Made by a program: the position numbers and the translations under genes
Shown here: in pieces, positions 1 to 8,107 of the stretch
Numbering within the stretch: the stretch's first letter is position 1
Layout of the letters: the number at the start of each line of letters is the position of its first letter
The notes under the pieces: generated by a model
What the model was told of the DNA's origin: nothing
The model's database searches: none
Seen by the model: only the letters and a program-made list of their open reading frames with translations
Assembly: GCF_016902615.1 (NCBI RefSeq)
Contig: NZ_JACJMB010000021.1
Location: forward strand, 1-34,780
Origin: Collinsella tanakaei
GTDB lineage: Bacteria > Actinomycetota > Coriobacteriia > Coriobacteriales > Coriobacteriaceae
Length of the DNA: 34,780 bases
Direction of reading: 5' to 3'

Positions 1-1033
1 CCACGTCGTCCGGCGAGGTGACGATCCGCATGCCCAAGCTCAAGGGCATGAGGTTCACGACGGCCATCATCGAGCGCTACCGCCGCCGCGAGACCTCGGT
101 CGAGGAGGCGATGATCGAGATGTACCTCGCGGGCGTCTCGACGCGCAGGATCGAGGACGTCTCCGAGATCCTGTGGGGATCGTCCGTGTCGGCGTCAACC
201 GTCTCCAAGCTGAACGAGAGGGCGTTCGCGTCCGTCGAGGAGTGGCGCAACCGCCCGCTCGACCGGGCGTACCCCTACGTCTACGTCGACGGCATCTACC
301 TCAAAAGGTCGTGGGGTGGCTCCTACGAGAACGTGGCCGTGATGGTGGCCATAGGCGTCAACGACGACGGCTACCGCGAGGTCATCGGCGCGGCCGAGGG
401 ATTCACGGAGTCGACCGAGTGCTGGCGGGAGTTCCTCTCGTGGCTGAAGTCCCGAGGCCTGCGCGGCGTGAGGATGTTCACCGGCGACAAGGCGGCCGGC
501 ATGGTCGGCTCGATCGCCGAGGTGTTCCCGGGGGCCGCCTACCAGCGCTGCACGGTCCACTTCTACCGCAACGTGCTGGCCAGGGTGCCCAAGTCCAAGC
601 GGCCGAGGGTCGCCGCGATGCTGAAGGCCGTCCACGCCATGGAGTCGCGCGAGGCGGCCGAGGCCAAGGCGCTCGAGGTCGCGTCCGAGCTGGAGGCGTC
701 AAAGCTCGGGGAGGCCGCCAAGGTCGTCCGCGAGGGGTACGCGGAGACCCTGACCTACACGCGCTTCCCGCGTGAGCACTGGCGGCGCATACGCACCAAC
801 AACGCCATAGAGCGCCTCAACCGGGAGATTCGCAGGCGCACCCGCGTGGTGGGCACCTTCCCCGACGGGAGGTCCGCCCTTATGCTCGTGACCGCCAGGC
901 TCAAGTACGTCGCCGAGAGCGAGTGGGGCTCCCGCCGCTACCTGGACGTGACGCTGCTGGACGAGTAACCGCACCGGACGGCGGGCCTAGGGGCTGTCGG
1001 AAAGTGCGCAAGAATCTTGACGGTACCACCCCG
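1..1033 (+). mobile_element. IS256-family insertion sequence, right part (left end outside window)
   Basis: The transposase gene fills most of this stretch and is open to the window edge, so the left end and the first part of the gene are missing. After the stop codon at 966-968 there are about 65 bases. From about 993 they contain GGGGCTGTCGGAAAGTGCGC followed by the small palindrome CAAGAATCTTG, which looks like a terminal inverted repeat of a mutator-type element. The exact right boundary is inferred, because the left inverted repeat is not visible for comparison. The element ends only about 40 bases beyond the 3' end of the convergent rsmB gene, so it appears to have landed between genes. 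Confidence 0.7.
3..968 (+). CDS. IS256-family (mutator-type) transposase, 5' truncated by window edge
   Basis: DDE-type cut-and-paste transposase that moves the surrounding insertion sequence. The reading frame is open from base 3. A GTG at 18 lies in frame, but residues before it still match the family (a SGEVT-like stretch before PKLKGMRF), so the true start lies upstream. Numbered from that GTG, the catalytic triad is visible: D91 in YVDGIY, D157 in FTGDKAAG and E265 in NNAIERLNRE. The family's CxxH motif is C178-H181. About 316 residues are seen against roughly 400 in full-length relatives, so 80-90 N-terminal residues are off-window. The frame is uninterrupted, so the copy may be active. 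Confidence 0.92.
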   Translation, partial: TSSGEVTIRMPKLKGMRFTTAIIERYRRRETSVEEAMIEMYLAGVSTRRIEDVSEILWGSSVSASTVSKLNERAFASVEEWRNRPLDRAYPYVYVDGIYLKRSWGGSYENVAVMVAIGVNDDGYREVIGAAEGFTESTECWREFLSWLKSRGLRGVRMFTGDKAAGMVGSIAEVFPGAAYQRCTVHFYRNVLARVPKSKRPRVAAMLKAVHAMESREAAEAKALEVASELEASKLGEAAKVVREGYAETLTYTRFPREHWRRIRTNNAIERLNREIRRRTRVVGTFPDGRSALMLVTARLKYVAESEWGSRRYLDVTLLDE

Positions 1034-1060
1034 TCCCCCCAGAGGACACCCGTCCCCGAT
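1022..1060. repeat. Degenerate fragments resembling the window's long palindrome family
   Basis: Two imperfect pieces sit between the IS end and rsmB. One runs ACCCCGTCCCC then AGAGGACAC; the other is CCCGTCCCCGATAC. Both resemble the right arm of the palindromes at 29603-29692 and 31112-31201, which contain CCCCGTCCCCGATGGAGACA. The match is short and broken, so this could be a decayed copy, part of the IS end, or chance in GC-rich DNA. Confidence 0.3.
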
Positions 1061-1071
1061 ACTTAGAAACC

Positions 1072-2394
1072 TTACGCGCCGGCCTGCATGATCGCCATGA
1101 AGTGGCCGTCGTAGGCACCCGGTGCGGGCATCGTCTGGCACGCCGACTCGACGGCAGAAAAGCGCCTGCCCGCGTCCGTTGCGAGAAACGCCTCGATGAC
1201 CCGCTCGTTTTCAGAAGCGAGCACCGAGCAGGTGGCGTATATGAGCACACCGCCCGCCGCGACGCGGTTCGCCGCCGCAGCCAGCAGGCTCACCTGCAGC
1301 TCGGGCAGCACTCGCAGGGCATCGTCCGCCTCGAGCCGCCAGGGGATCTCCGGATGCCGACGCATCGTACCCGTGCCCGAGCAGGGCGCATCGATAAGCA
1401 CCGTATCGAAGCGACGGCACTCCCCCGCCTCCGCGTCGAGCGGTGCCAAAACGCTCTCGAGCTCGCAGCCGTCGCCTGCCACGATGCGCACACCCGCGGC
1501 AAGCCCGGCCGCCTCCAGGCGCGCGCGGTTGGCGGCGCACTTGCCGGCGCTGAGCTCGACGGCCACGTGCTCACGGGTAAGGTTCGCACGCACCGCGCCG
1601 GCAGCGATCATAAACGTCTTCGTACCGCGTCCGGCACCGATCTCAAGGCAGCTTCCCGGACGGACGGCAGCGGCTGCCACGCGCTGCGCGCTCACATCCG
1701 ACACGACGGCGTCTCCGTGCGCCAGGGCCCCCGACGCCAGCAGCGCGGGACCGTCCACGTCGGCAACACAGCCGGGAATACCATCCACCGCGTGCCCGCC
1801 TATGCCCGCGATCTCCTCGACGCGGGGATTCAGGCACACGGCGATGGGCGCGGGCTCGAACTCGCATGCAACCAGCCCTGATGCGGCCGCATCCCCGCTC
1901 GCCTCGCGCACGGCATGCACCAGCCACTGGGGCAGACCGCCCCTGCGAGCGAGGCGGACCTCATCAAGCAGAGACGCATCGACGTCATCCGCCGCGAGAA
2001 ACGAGGCGCGCCCGTCCGCGACGCGCCGCAGCACCGCGTTCGCCAGACCGCTCGCGCTGCGCGCGCAGGAGCGCACGAGCTCCACGCCCTGACTCACCGC
2101 AACCTCCGGCGAGGTGCCGAGATACAGCAGCTCGAAGGCGGCGATGCGAAGCGCCCAGCGCACGCGGGGCGCCACCCTCTTCGGGCGGGACAGATAGCGA
2201 TCGAGCGCCTCGTCAAGGGTGCCCGATGCCGCCGTGGCGCCCAAGGCGAGCCGCAGGGCGAGCCCGCGGTCGCGCGCGTCGAGTGCGCGCATGCGCGCCG
2301 CATCCCTCAGCACCTCGCGCACGTAGGCGCCGTCGCGGTCGGCGGCAACGAGCGCCTCCAACGCCGCCCGACGTGCAGGCGAAAGCTTGCTCAC
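1072..2394 (-). CDS. rsmB: 16S rRNA (cytosine-5)-methyltransferase, RsmB/Sun family
   Basis: SAM-dependent methyltransferase that makes m5C in 16S rRNA (C967 in E. coli). The 440-residue product has a NusB-like RNA-binding N-terminus (about 1-130) and a Rossmann methyltransferase domain (about 150-440). Visible motifs are CLEIGAGRGTKT (SAM loop), DAPCSGTGTMRRHPEIPW (motif IV) and YATCSVLASENE (motif VI). The TCS cysteine is the expected nucleophile and the PCS cysteine the release residue. A longer start at 2442 is possible, but GTG at 2394 overlaps the fmt stop as GTGA and has a GGGAG site eight bases before it. I therefore chose the translationally coupled start. It is last in the def-fmt-rsmB series. 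Confidence 0.93.
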   Translation of the reverse strand: MSKLSPARRAALEALVAADRDGAYVREVLRDAARMRALDARDRGLALRLALGATAASGTLDEALDRYLSRPKRVAPRVRWALRIAAFELLYLGTSPEVAVSQGVELVRSCARSASGLANAVLRRVADGRASFLAADDVDASLLDEVRLARRGGLPQWLVHAVREASGDAAASGLVACEFEPAPIAVCLNPRVEEIAGIGGHAVDGIPGCVADVDGPALLASGALAHGDAVVSDVSAQRVAAAAVRPGSCLEIGAGRGTKTFMIAAGAVRANLTREHVAVELSAGKCAANRARLEAAGLAAGVRIVAGDGCELESVLAPLDAEAGECRRFDTVLIDAPCSGTGTMRRHPEIPWRLEADDALRVLPELQVSLLAAAANRVAAGGVLIYATCSVLASENERVIEAFLATDAGRRFSAVESACQTMPAPGAYDGHFMAIMQAGA

Positions 2395-3314
2395 GAGAGC
2401 TTCTCCCACAGCCCGTCGGCCTCGCGCAGACCAGCGGCCCACGCGCTCGCATCCATGGCGCGCTTGCCGTCGGGCTTCACGCTCACAAGCTCGAGCGCGC
2501 CATCCGCGCAGCCGAGCAGCACGCGCTTGCCCGTCTTGGCGAACCTGCCGGCCGCAGGTGCCGTCACGCCCCCAGCGGGCGCAGCCGCGAGCACGCGAAG
2601 CGCCTTGCCACAGACGACGCAGCGCGCCGGCGCCGCATCGGAGGAGGCGAGGATGCGCCGGGCGTTATCGACGACCGTCGCTGCCGGGTCGAGCATGAGC
2701 TCGGCCTTCTCGATCTTGGGCGCATGGGTCACGAGGCTCTCGTCCTGCTCGGTCCAGGTCGCAGAGCCGTCGGCGATGGCGGGAAGGGTATCTGTCAGAA
2801 GCTTGCCGCCCAGCTCCCCGAGCTCGCAGGTCAGCTCGTCGGCGGTCTTGCCCGCGACCGTGCAGCTCGCCTGCGCGCAATACGCCCCGGTATCCACCCC
2901 GTGCCCGATGCGCATGATGGAGACGCCGGTGCACTCGTCGCCCGCAAGGATCGAGCGCTGGATCGGCGCCGCGCCGCGCCAACGCGGCAAAAGCGACGCG
3001 TGCACGTTCACGCAGCCGAGCGGCGCCATGGTAAGCACTTCATCGGGCAGGATGCAGCCGTAAGCGGCGACGCAGAAGACATCGGCCTTCGCGGCTCGCA
3101 GCGCCTCGAGCACCTCCGGCGTCATGCGCTTCGCCTCCACGACGGGTAACCCGAGCTCGAGGGCGGCCGTCTTCACCGGCGAGGGCTCGAGCTTCTTGCC
3201 GCGGCTGCGCACGGCATCGGGGCGCGTGAGGACGAGCGCCACCTCATGGGCGGCGGCGAGATGACGCAGCGACGGGACCGAAAACGACGGGGTTCCCATA
3301 AACACGACGCGCAT
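2391..3314 (-). CDS. fmt: Methionyl-tRNA formyltransferase
   Basis: Transfers a formyl group from 10-formyl-tetrahydrofolate to Met-tRNAfMet for translation initiation in the cytosol. At 307 residues it has the usual length. It begins MRVVFMGTPSFSVPSL, typical of the family. The core CVNVHASLLPRWRGAAPIQ holds the catalytic Asn and His, and the Asp lies in GHGVDTG. The ATG at 3314 is preceded by AAAGGAGG five bases away, so a longer upstream frame is rejected. It follows def by 81 bases and overlaps rsmB by four bases, giving a compact initiation/ribosome-maturation cluster. Confidence 0.96.
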   Translation of the reverse strand: MRVVFMGTPSFSVPSLRHLAAAHEVALVLTRPDAVRSRGKKLEPSPVKTAALELGLPVVEAKRMTPEVLEALRAAKADVFCVAAYGCILPDEVLTMAPLGCVNVHASLLPRWRGAAPIQRSILAGDECTGVSIMRIGHGVDTGAYCAQASCTVAGKTADELTCELGELGGKLLTDTLPAIADGSATWTEQDESLVTHAPKIEKAELMLDPAATVVDNARRILASSDAAPARCVVCGKALRVLAAAPAGGVTAPAAGRFAKTGKRVLLGCADGALELVSVKPDGKRAMDASAWAAGLREADGLWEKLS

Positions 3315-3360
3315 GCGCGCCTCCTTTCGACGACTCGGGAACATCCTCCCACCTCAGGGC

Positions 3361-3386
3361 CGCAGCGCCCCGAACGGGGCGCTGCG
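3361..3386 (-). other. Stable hairpin between def and fmt
   Basis: CGCAGCGCCCC, the loop GAAC, then GGGGCGCTGCG form an 11-bp perfect stem in the 81-base gap. No T tract follows on the minus strand, so it is not a standard intrinsic terminator. It could slow transcription or protect transcript ends between def and fmt. Confidence 0.4.
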
Positions 3387-3395
3387 CGCGCATCA

Positions 3396-3932
3396 CTAGG
3401 ACGTCTCGCCCGGCTTGGCGCCATGGGCGAGGGCCTCCTGGTAGTCGTGCATCGCGGCCATGCGCTTACCGGGAGCGAGCCGCTCGAACATCGTGATGCC
3501 GTGCAGGTGGTCGATCTCGTGCTGCAGGCATACGCACATGAGGTCGCCCTCCGCCTCGTAGCGAATGAGGTCCGCGTTCAGGTCGTAAGCCTCGACGACC
3601 ACGCGGTCGGGACGCGCGATCTCGACGTTGATGCCCGGGATGGACAGGCAGCCCTCGGAAAACGGGCGCGTCGTGTCGGAGGTCTCTACGATGCGCGGGT
3701 TGATGAGGACGTAGGGGTCGTAATCCTTCTCCGAGGTGTACTCGGTATCGATGACGACGAGCTGGATGAGCTCGCCGACCTGCGGGGCCGCCAGTCCGCA
3801 CCCGCCGTTTTCGAACATCTGGCGCTTCATCTGCTCTGCGAGGCGCTCGATATTGCCGTCGATCTCCTCGATCTCGGCGCACTCCTGGCGCAGGCGCGGG
3901 TCGGGCGACACGACGATGCCGTTGATCTCCAT
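3396..3932 (-). CDS. def: Peptide deformylase
   Basis: Metal-dependent hydrolase (normally Fe2+) that removes the N-formyl group from nascent proteins, the reverse partner of the adjacent fmt. All three family motifs are present in the 178-residue product: GCGLAAPQVG (motif 1), EGCLSIPG with the metal-binding Cys (motif 2), and QHEIDHLHG with two metal-binding His and the catalytic Glu (motif 3). The ATG at 3932 has GAAGGAG nine bases upstream. An IR-containing leader (3963-3985) precedes it. Confidence 0.97.
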   Translation of the reverse strand: MEINGIVVSPDPRLRQECAEIEEIDGNIERLAEQMKRQMFENGGCGLAAPQVGELIQLVVIDTEYTSEKDYDPYVLINPRIVETSDTTRPFSEGCLSIPGINVEIARPDRVVVEAYDLNADLIRYEAEGDLMCVCLQHEIDHLHGITMFERLAPGKRMAAMHDYQEALAHGAKPGETS

Positions 3933-3962
3933 GGGTTATGGCTCCTTCTCAGAATTGATGTC

Positions 3963-3985
3963 ATACGGGTCTATCTTACCCGTAT
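3963..3985 (-). promoter_or_regulatory. Inverted repeat in the def leader/promoter region
   Basis: ATACGGGT and ACCCGTAT form a perfect 8-bp inverted repeat with a 7-base spacer, about 30 bases before the def start codon. Read on the minus strand, TAAGAT within the spacer could be a -10 element, making the repeat operator-like. No convincing -35 is visible. It could also be a short RNA hairpin. Confidence 0.3.
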
Positions 3986-4053
3986 CCGACGCAGGCGTCG
4001 TGCTCGGATGCGTCCCAGCGCCGGCATCACCGAACCTGCCGAAGCCTGGCGCG

Positions 4054-6447
4054 CTACATCAAGTCGTAGGCGTCCACGTCCACGCTCAGCTTCACGCCCG
4101 GCTTGGCCCCCACCCGCTCGACGGCGCGGAAGAGCGCCCCCGAGATGTCGAGCCCCGGGGCGCTCTTGATGATGAAGTGATGGCGGTACTGGTCCTTGGC
4201 GCGCTCGATGACGCAGCTCGTGGGCCCGAGCAGGCGCACGGGCTCCTCACCTGTACCCGCACCGGCACCCAGCGCATCGGCCTCATCCATGACGGCACGC
4301 GCCACCGCACCGATGTAGGCGCGCACGCGCGCATCGTCCCGACCGCGTACGACGACGTTCGTCAGCCGCACATAGGGAGGATAGAGGGCCTCAGCGCGCT
4401 CGGCGTCGTCATGGGAGGTGAAGATGGCGCGGTCGTGCGCGGCGACGGCGCGGATCACCGGGTCGTCGGGCAGGTAGGTCTGGATGATGACCTTGCCCGC
4501 GCGCTCGCCGCGGCCCGCGCGCCCCGCCACCTGCTCGAGCAGGTCGAAGGCCCGCTCGGAGGCGCGGAAGTCCGGCATCTTGAGCGCGTAGTCCGCGATG
4601 ACGACGCCGACGAGCGTGACCTCAGGGAAATCGAGTCCCTTGGCGATCATCTGCGTGCCGAGCAGCACCGCGCTCTCGGCCGCATCGAACTCCTCGAGCA
4701 GCCGTTTGTGCGCGTCCTTGCCGCGGGTTGAGTCGGCGTCCATGCGGATGACCTTGGCCTCGGGCGGCATGAGCTCGATCAGGGCATCCTCTACCTGCTG
4801 GGTCCCCATGCCCATCTTCGCGAGGTAGCGGCTGCCGCATTTGGGGCAGGCGCTACCGGGTGCGGGATAGGGCTGCACGCGGTAGGTGGCGCCGCAGGTG
4901 TGGCACTCGAGGGTATGCGTCCGCTCGTGGTAGGTGAGCGCCGTCGAGCAGTGCTTGCAGGTGGGCACGCATCCGCAGTCGCGGCACATGAGGAACGGGG
5001 CGAATCCGCGGCGATTGTGCAGAAGCACGGCCTTCTCGCGGCGCTCGGCGACCTCGAGCAGCGCCTCGCGCAGCGGCCGCGAGAAGATCGAGCGCGCACC
5101 TCCGGCGAACTCGCGACGCAGGTCGGCCACGATGACATCGGGCAGCCTTCCGGCTCCGGCGCGCTCGGGCATCTCCACGCGACACCAGCGCTGCCCGAGG
5201 TACTCCCCCACCCGGCAGCGGTGAAGCGCCTCGGCAGAGGGCGTGGCAGACCCCAGCACCAAGGGGAACCCGCCCAGGTGCGCCATCTGCGCGGCGACCT
5301 CGCGCGCGTGGTAGCGCGGGCTCGACCCCTGCTTGTAAGACTGCTCGTGCTCCTCGTCGATCACAATGAGGCCGAGGTCGGACAGCGGGCAGAACAGCGC
5401 CGAGCGCGCCCCCACGACGACGCGTGCCGCGCCGGTGCGCACCATATCCCATTGGTCGAGCCGCTCGCCGGCCGACAGCCGCGAGTGGAACACCGCGACC
5501 GCGCCGCCGAACCGCGAGCGGAAGCGCCCGACCGTCTGCGCCGTGAGCGAGATCTCCGGCACGAGCACGATCGCGGTCCTCCCCGCGGCGAGCACGTGCT
5601 CGATGGCGGCGAGGTAGACCTCGGTCTTGCCCGACCCGGTGACGCCGTCGACGAGGATGACATCGTCCGCCCCGTCGTCCACGGCGCGCTCGATCTCGCC
5701 CAGCGCCGCGCTCTGACCGGCCGTGAGCGCCGCCGGGGCGCTCGAGCGAGCCGAGGAGAGCGTCGTCTGGTCGTCGATGCCGCGCCAGGCCCTGCGCTCG
5801 CGCACCTCGACGACGCCTCTCTTCTCGAGGGCGCGGATGGCTGCCGACAGATCGGTATACAGCAGGTTCAGCTCGCGCGTCGTCACCGGACCGCAGGCGA
5901 GCGCCTCCATGAGCTGCCGCTGCCGCACCGCGCGCGCCGGCGGCAGGTAATCGGCGGCCGCCGGCGTGAGCGACACGACGCGCTCGCGCACCTCCGGAAC
6001 GGCAGGGGGCTCAAGCTCGTAGCTTCCGTCTGCGGCATGGCGCAGGCGCGGCGTGCCGCCGGGCGGCAGAAAGAGGCGCAGGCACTCGGCGAGCGGCGCC
6101 ACGTACTCGCGGCTCATCCAATAGGCCACGGCCCCGGCATACGCGGAGCACACCGGCTCGGTCAGCACCGCGTCGATCGCGCGGATCCGCTTGCCGGCAA
6201 GCCCCTCTGCCCCGGGCAGCTCGTCAATGCTGTCCGCGAGCGCCACGACGTAACCGATCGCGGGGCGATGCCCGAACGCCACGAGCACCGCGCACCCGAC
6301 GGCGATATCGCCCGCAAGGGCGGGGGCGACCTCGTAGGCGAACGGGTCGGAGAGGGCGCGGGCGGGAATGTCGACGACCACGGACGCATAGGCGGCAGGC
6401 GCAGCGCCGTCCGCGGCAAAAAGGCTTTCAGTCCGTCCGTCCATCAT
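4054..6447 (-). CDS. priA: Primosomal protein N' (replication restart helicase PriA)
   Basis: Superfamily 2 3'-5' DNA helicase that recognises stalled forks and reloads the replisome. The 797-residue protein starts with a PriA DNA-binding domain (DIPARALSDPFAYEV). It has Walker A GVTGSGKTEVY, the DEEH box, and a zinc region with four Cys pairs (CRDC, CKHC, CHTC, CPKC) giving two zinc sites inside the helicase core. Late helicase motifs include GTQMIAKGLDFP and EQVAGRAGRGER. Length and motif order are normal and the zinc ligands are complete. It lies 121 bases upstream of def on the same strand and 167 bases downstream of metK. Confidence 0.96.
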   Translation of the reverse strand: MMDGRTESLFAADGAAPAAYASVVVDIPARALSDPFAYEVAPALAGDIAVGCAVLVAFGHRPAIGYVVALADSIDELPGAEGLAGKRIRAIDAVLTEPVCSAYAGAVAYWMSREYVAPLAECLRLFLPPGGTPRLRHAADGSYELEPPAVPEVRERVVSLTPAAADYLPPARAVRQRQLMEALACGPVTTRELNLLYTDLSAAIRALEKRGVVEVRERRAWRGIDDQTTLSSARSSAPAALTAGQSAALGEIERAVDDGADDVILVDGVTGSGKTEVYLAAIEHVLAAGRTAIVLVPEISLTAQTVGRFRSRFGGAVAVFHSRLSAGERLDQWDMVRTGAARVVVGARSALFCPLSDLGLIVIDEEHEQSYKQGSSPRYHAREVAAQMAHLGGFPLVLGSATPSAEALHRCRVGEYLGQRWCRVEMPERAGAGRLPDVIVADLRREFAGGARSIFSRPLREALLEVAERREKAVLLHNRRGFAPFLMCRDCGCVPTCKHCSTALTYHERTHTLECHTCGATYRVQPYPAPGSACPKCGSRYLAKMGMGTQQVEDALIELMPPEAKVIRMDADSTRGKDAHKRLLEEFDAAESAVLLGTQMIAKGLDFPEVTLVGVVIADYALKMPDFRASERAFDLLEQVAGRAGRGERAGKVIIQTYLPDDPVIRAVAAHDRAIFTSHDDAERAEALYPPYVRLTNVVVRGRDDARVRAYIGAVARAVMDEADALGAGAGTGEEPVRLLGPTSCVIERAKDQYRHHFIIKSAPGLDISGALFRAVERVGAKPGVKLSVDVDAYDLM

Positions 6448-6556
6448 CGATCATCCCCCTCAAATCCTCGAGACGCGCGATGCTCCTACGCCCTGCGCAT
6501 CATACACCGGCGAGCAGACAGATGCGCGTCGAAGCGCGCCCGGGCACCAACGGGAA

Positions 6557-6589
6557 GGGGCCGGCCCCGCGCGCAGCGAAGCCGGCCCC
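6557..6589 (-). terminator. GC-rich stem-loop downstream of metK, possible terminator
   Basis: GGGGCCGGC and GCCGGCCCC form a perfect 9-bp stem with a 15-base loop, 26 bases after the metK stop. On the minus strand only TTCCCGTT follows, so the U tract is weak. Termination here is plausible but not certain. Confidence 0.45.
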
Positions 6590-6614
6590 GGCTGGCAAAC
6601 ATAGCGTGGGCGCC

Positions 6615-7889
6615 CTACCTGCCGCAGGCAGCGCGCAGCTCCTCCACGCGGTCGCAGCGCTCCCAGGTGAAGTCGGGATCCTCGCGGCCGAAGTGACCAT
6701 AGGCGGCCGTCTTCTCGAATATGGGGCGGCGCAGGTCGAGGTCGCGGATGATCGCGCCCGGGCGCAGGTCGAACACCTGCTCGATCGCGCGCTCGATGTC
6801 GGCCACGGGCACATGCTCGGTGCCGAACGTCTCGACCATGAGCGACAGCGGGTGCGCCACGCCGATGGCATAGGCGAGCTGGACCTCGCAGCGGTCGGCG
6901 AGCCCTGCCGCGACGACGTTTTTCGCCACCCAGCGCGCCGCGTAGGCAGCCGAGCGGTCGACCTTCGTGCAATCCTTGCCGGAGAACGCGCCGCCGCCGT
7001 GACGGCCCATGCCGCCATAGGTGTCGACGATGATCTTGCGGCCGGTAAGGCCGGTGTCGCCCATGGGGCCGCCCACGACGAAGCGGCCGGTGGGGTTCAC
7101 GTAGATGGTCGCGTCGCGCCACGCGATGCCCTCTGCCTCCATGACGGGTGCGATGACGTGCTCGATGAGGTCGGCGCTGATGTGGTCCATGCTCTCGATC
7201 TCCGGCGCGTGCTGGGTGGAGATGACGACGGTCTCCACCGCCACGGGACGGTCGTCCTCGTAGCGCACGGTCACCTGCGTCTTGCCGTCCGGGCGCAGAT
7301 ACGGCAGCGTCCCGTCATGGCGCACCGCGGCGAGCTTCTCGGCCAGGCGGCTCGCCAGATAATGGGGCATGGGCATGAGGGTCGAGGTCTCGTTCGACGC
7401 GTAGCCGAACATCATGCCCTGGTCGCCCGCGCCGATGAGGTCGAGCGGGTCTGCGGCGCCGTGCTGAGCATCGAAGCTCTGGTCGACGCCCTGGGCGATG
7501 TCGGGGCTCTGCTCGTGAATCATATTGATGACGCCGCAGGTCTCGGAGTCGAAGCCGAACTTCGCGCGCGTGTAGCCGATGCGCTCGATGACGCGGCGGG
7601 CGATCTTCTGCACGTCGACGTAGGCTTGGCAGCGGATCTCGCCGGACACGATGACCGAGCCGGTGGTGACGAGCGTCTCGCATGCGCAGCGGACGTTCTC
7701 GAGGAGTGCCGGCACGCCCTTGTGGTCCACATAGCCCTGTGCCTCGAGCTTAGCCTCCTTGGCGAGGATGGCGTCGAGCACGGCGTCGGAGATCTGGTCG
7801 GCGATCTTGTCGGGATGCCCCTCGGTCACGGATTCGGACGTGAACACATAGGTGCGGGGTTCCTGGGTGGAACGAATCTGATCTGGCAT
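6615..7889 (-). CDS. metK: S-adenosylmethionine synthase
   Basis: Makes S-adenosylmethionine from methionine and ATP, supplying the methyl donor used by enzymes such as the nearby RsmB. The 424-residue product carries [20 protein letters not shown] at the N-terminus, the [15 protein letters not shown]-binding motif and the [10 protein letters not shown]-loop-like motif. It is slightly longer than the common 380-400 residues. ATG at 7889 has AAAGGGG five bases upstream, so an upstream 20-codon extension is rejected. A hairpin lies in the short leader. Confidence 0.97.
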   Translation of the reverse strand: MPDQIRSTQEPRTYVFTSESVTEGHPDKIADQISDAVLDAILAKEAKLEAQGYVDHKGVPALLENVRCACETLVTTGSVIVSGEIRCQAYVDVQKIARRVIERIGYTRAKFGFDSETCGVINMIHEQSPDIAQGVDQSFDAQHGAADPLDLIGAGDQGMMFGYASNETSTLMPMPHYLASRLAEKLAAVRHDGTLPYLRPDGKTQVTVRYEDDRPVAVETVVISTQHAPEIESMDHISADLIEHVIAPVMEAEGIAWRDATIYVNPTGRFVVGGPMGDTGLTGRKIIVDTYGGMGRHGGGAFSGKDCTKVDRSAAYAARWVAKNVVAAGLADRCEVQLAYAIGVAHPLSLMVETFGTEHVPVADIERAIEQVFDLRPGAIIRDLDLRRPIFEKTAAYGHFGREDPDFTWERCDRVEELRAACGR

Positions 7890-7910
7890 AACGCCCCTTT
7901 CAACACTCCG

Positions 7911-7960
7911 CCCGGCGACCGTTACCATTCCGCCGGGCCTCAAAAGCACAGGCCATTGTA
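7911..7960 (-). promoter_or_regulatory. metK promoter -10 and leader hairpin
   Basis: On the minus strand TACAAT (7955-7960, within TATACAAT) is a good -10. Downstream, CCCGGCG (7911-7917) pairs with CGCCGGG (7931-7937), placing a hairpin about 20 bases before the start codon. The leader would be only about 60 nt, too short for a SAM-I riboswitch, and I recognise no SAM aptamer. The -35 is poor. Confidence 0.35.
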
Positions 7961-8039
7961 TACCGTGCGCATCATATTTGCGCCTGCGCCGCCCATGACC
8001 TCAGAAGCGCCATGCATGAAGGAGCCGGCGGACGCGCGC

Positions 8040-8075
8040 GGAGAAAAAGACGGGGGTCCCGATCGGAACCCCCGT
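8040..8075 (-). terminator. Intrinsic terminator of the YhgE operon
   Basis: ACGGGGGT (8050-8057) and ACCCCCGT (8068-8075) form the stem. On the minus strand the stem is followed directly by CTTTTTCTC. It lies 32 bases after the YhgE-like gene's stop codon, a normal terminator position. Confidence 0.82.
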
Positions 8076-8107
8076 ACCATACCCCCGATGCGCATGCGGG
8101 CGCGCCG

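Noticed and set aside
4900-6696. 598-codon open frame on the plus strand
   Set aside because: It lies antisense to priA, whose motifs are complete. Long antisense frames are expected in very GC-rich genes, and its product is Arg/His/Gly-rich with no family pattern.
7890-7960. SAM riboswitch in front of metK
   Set aside because: The predicted leader is only about 60 nt with one simple hairpin; no SAM-aptamer conserved bases were recognised.
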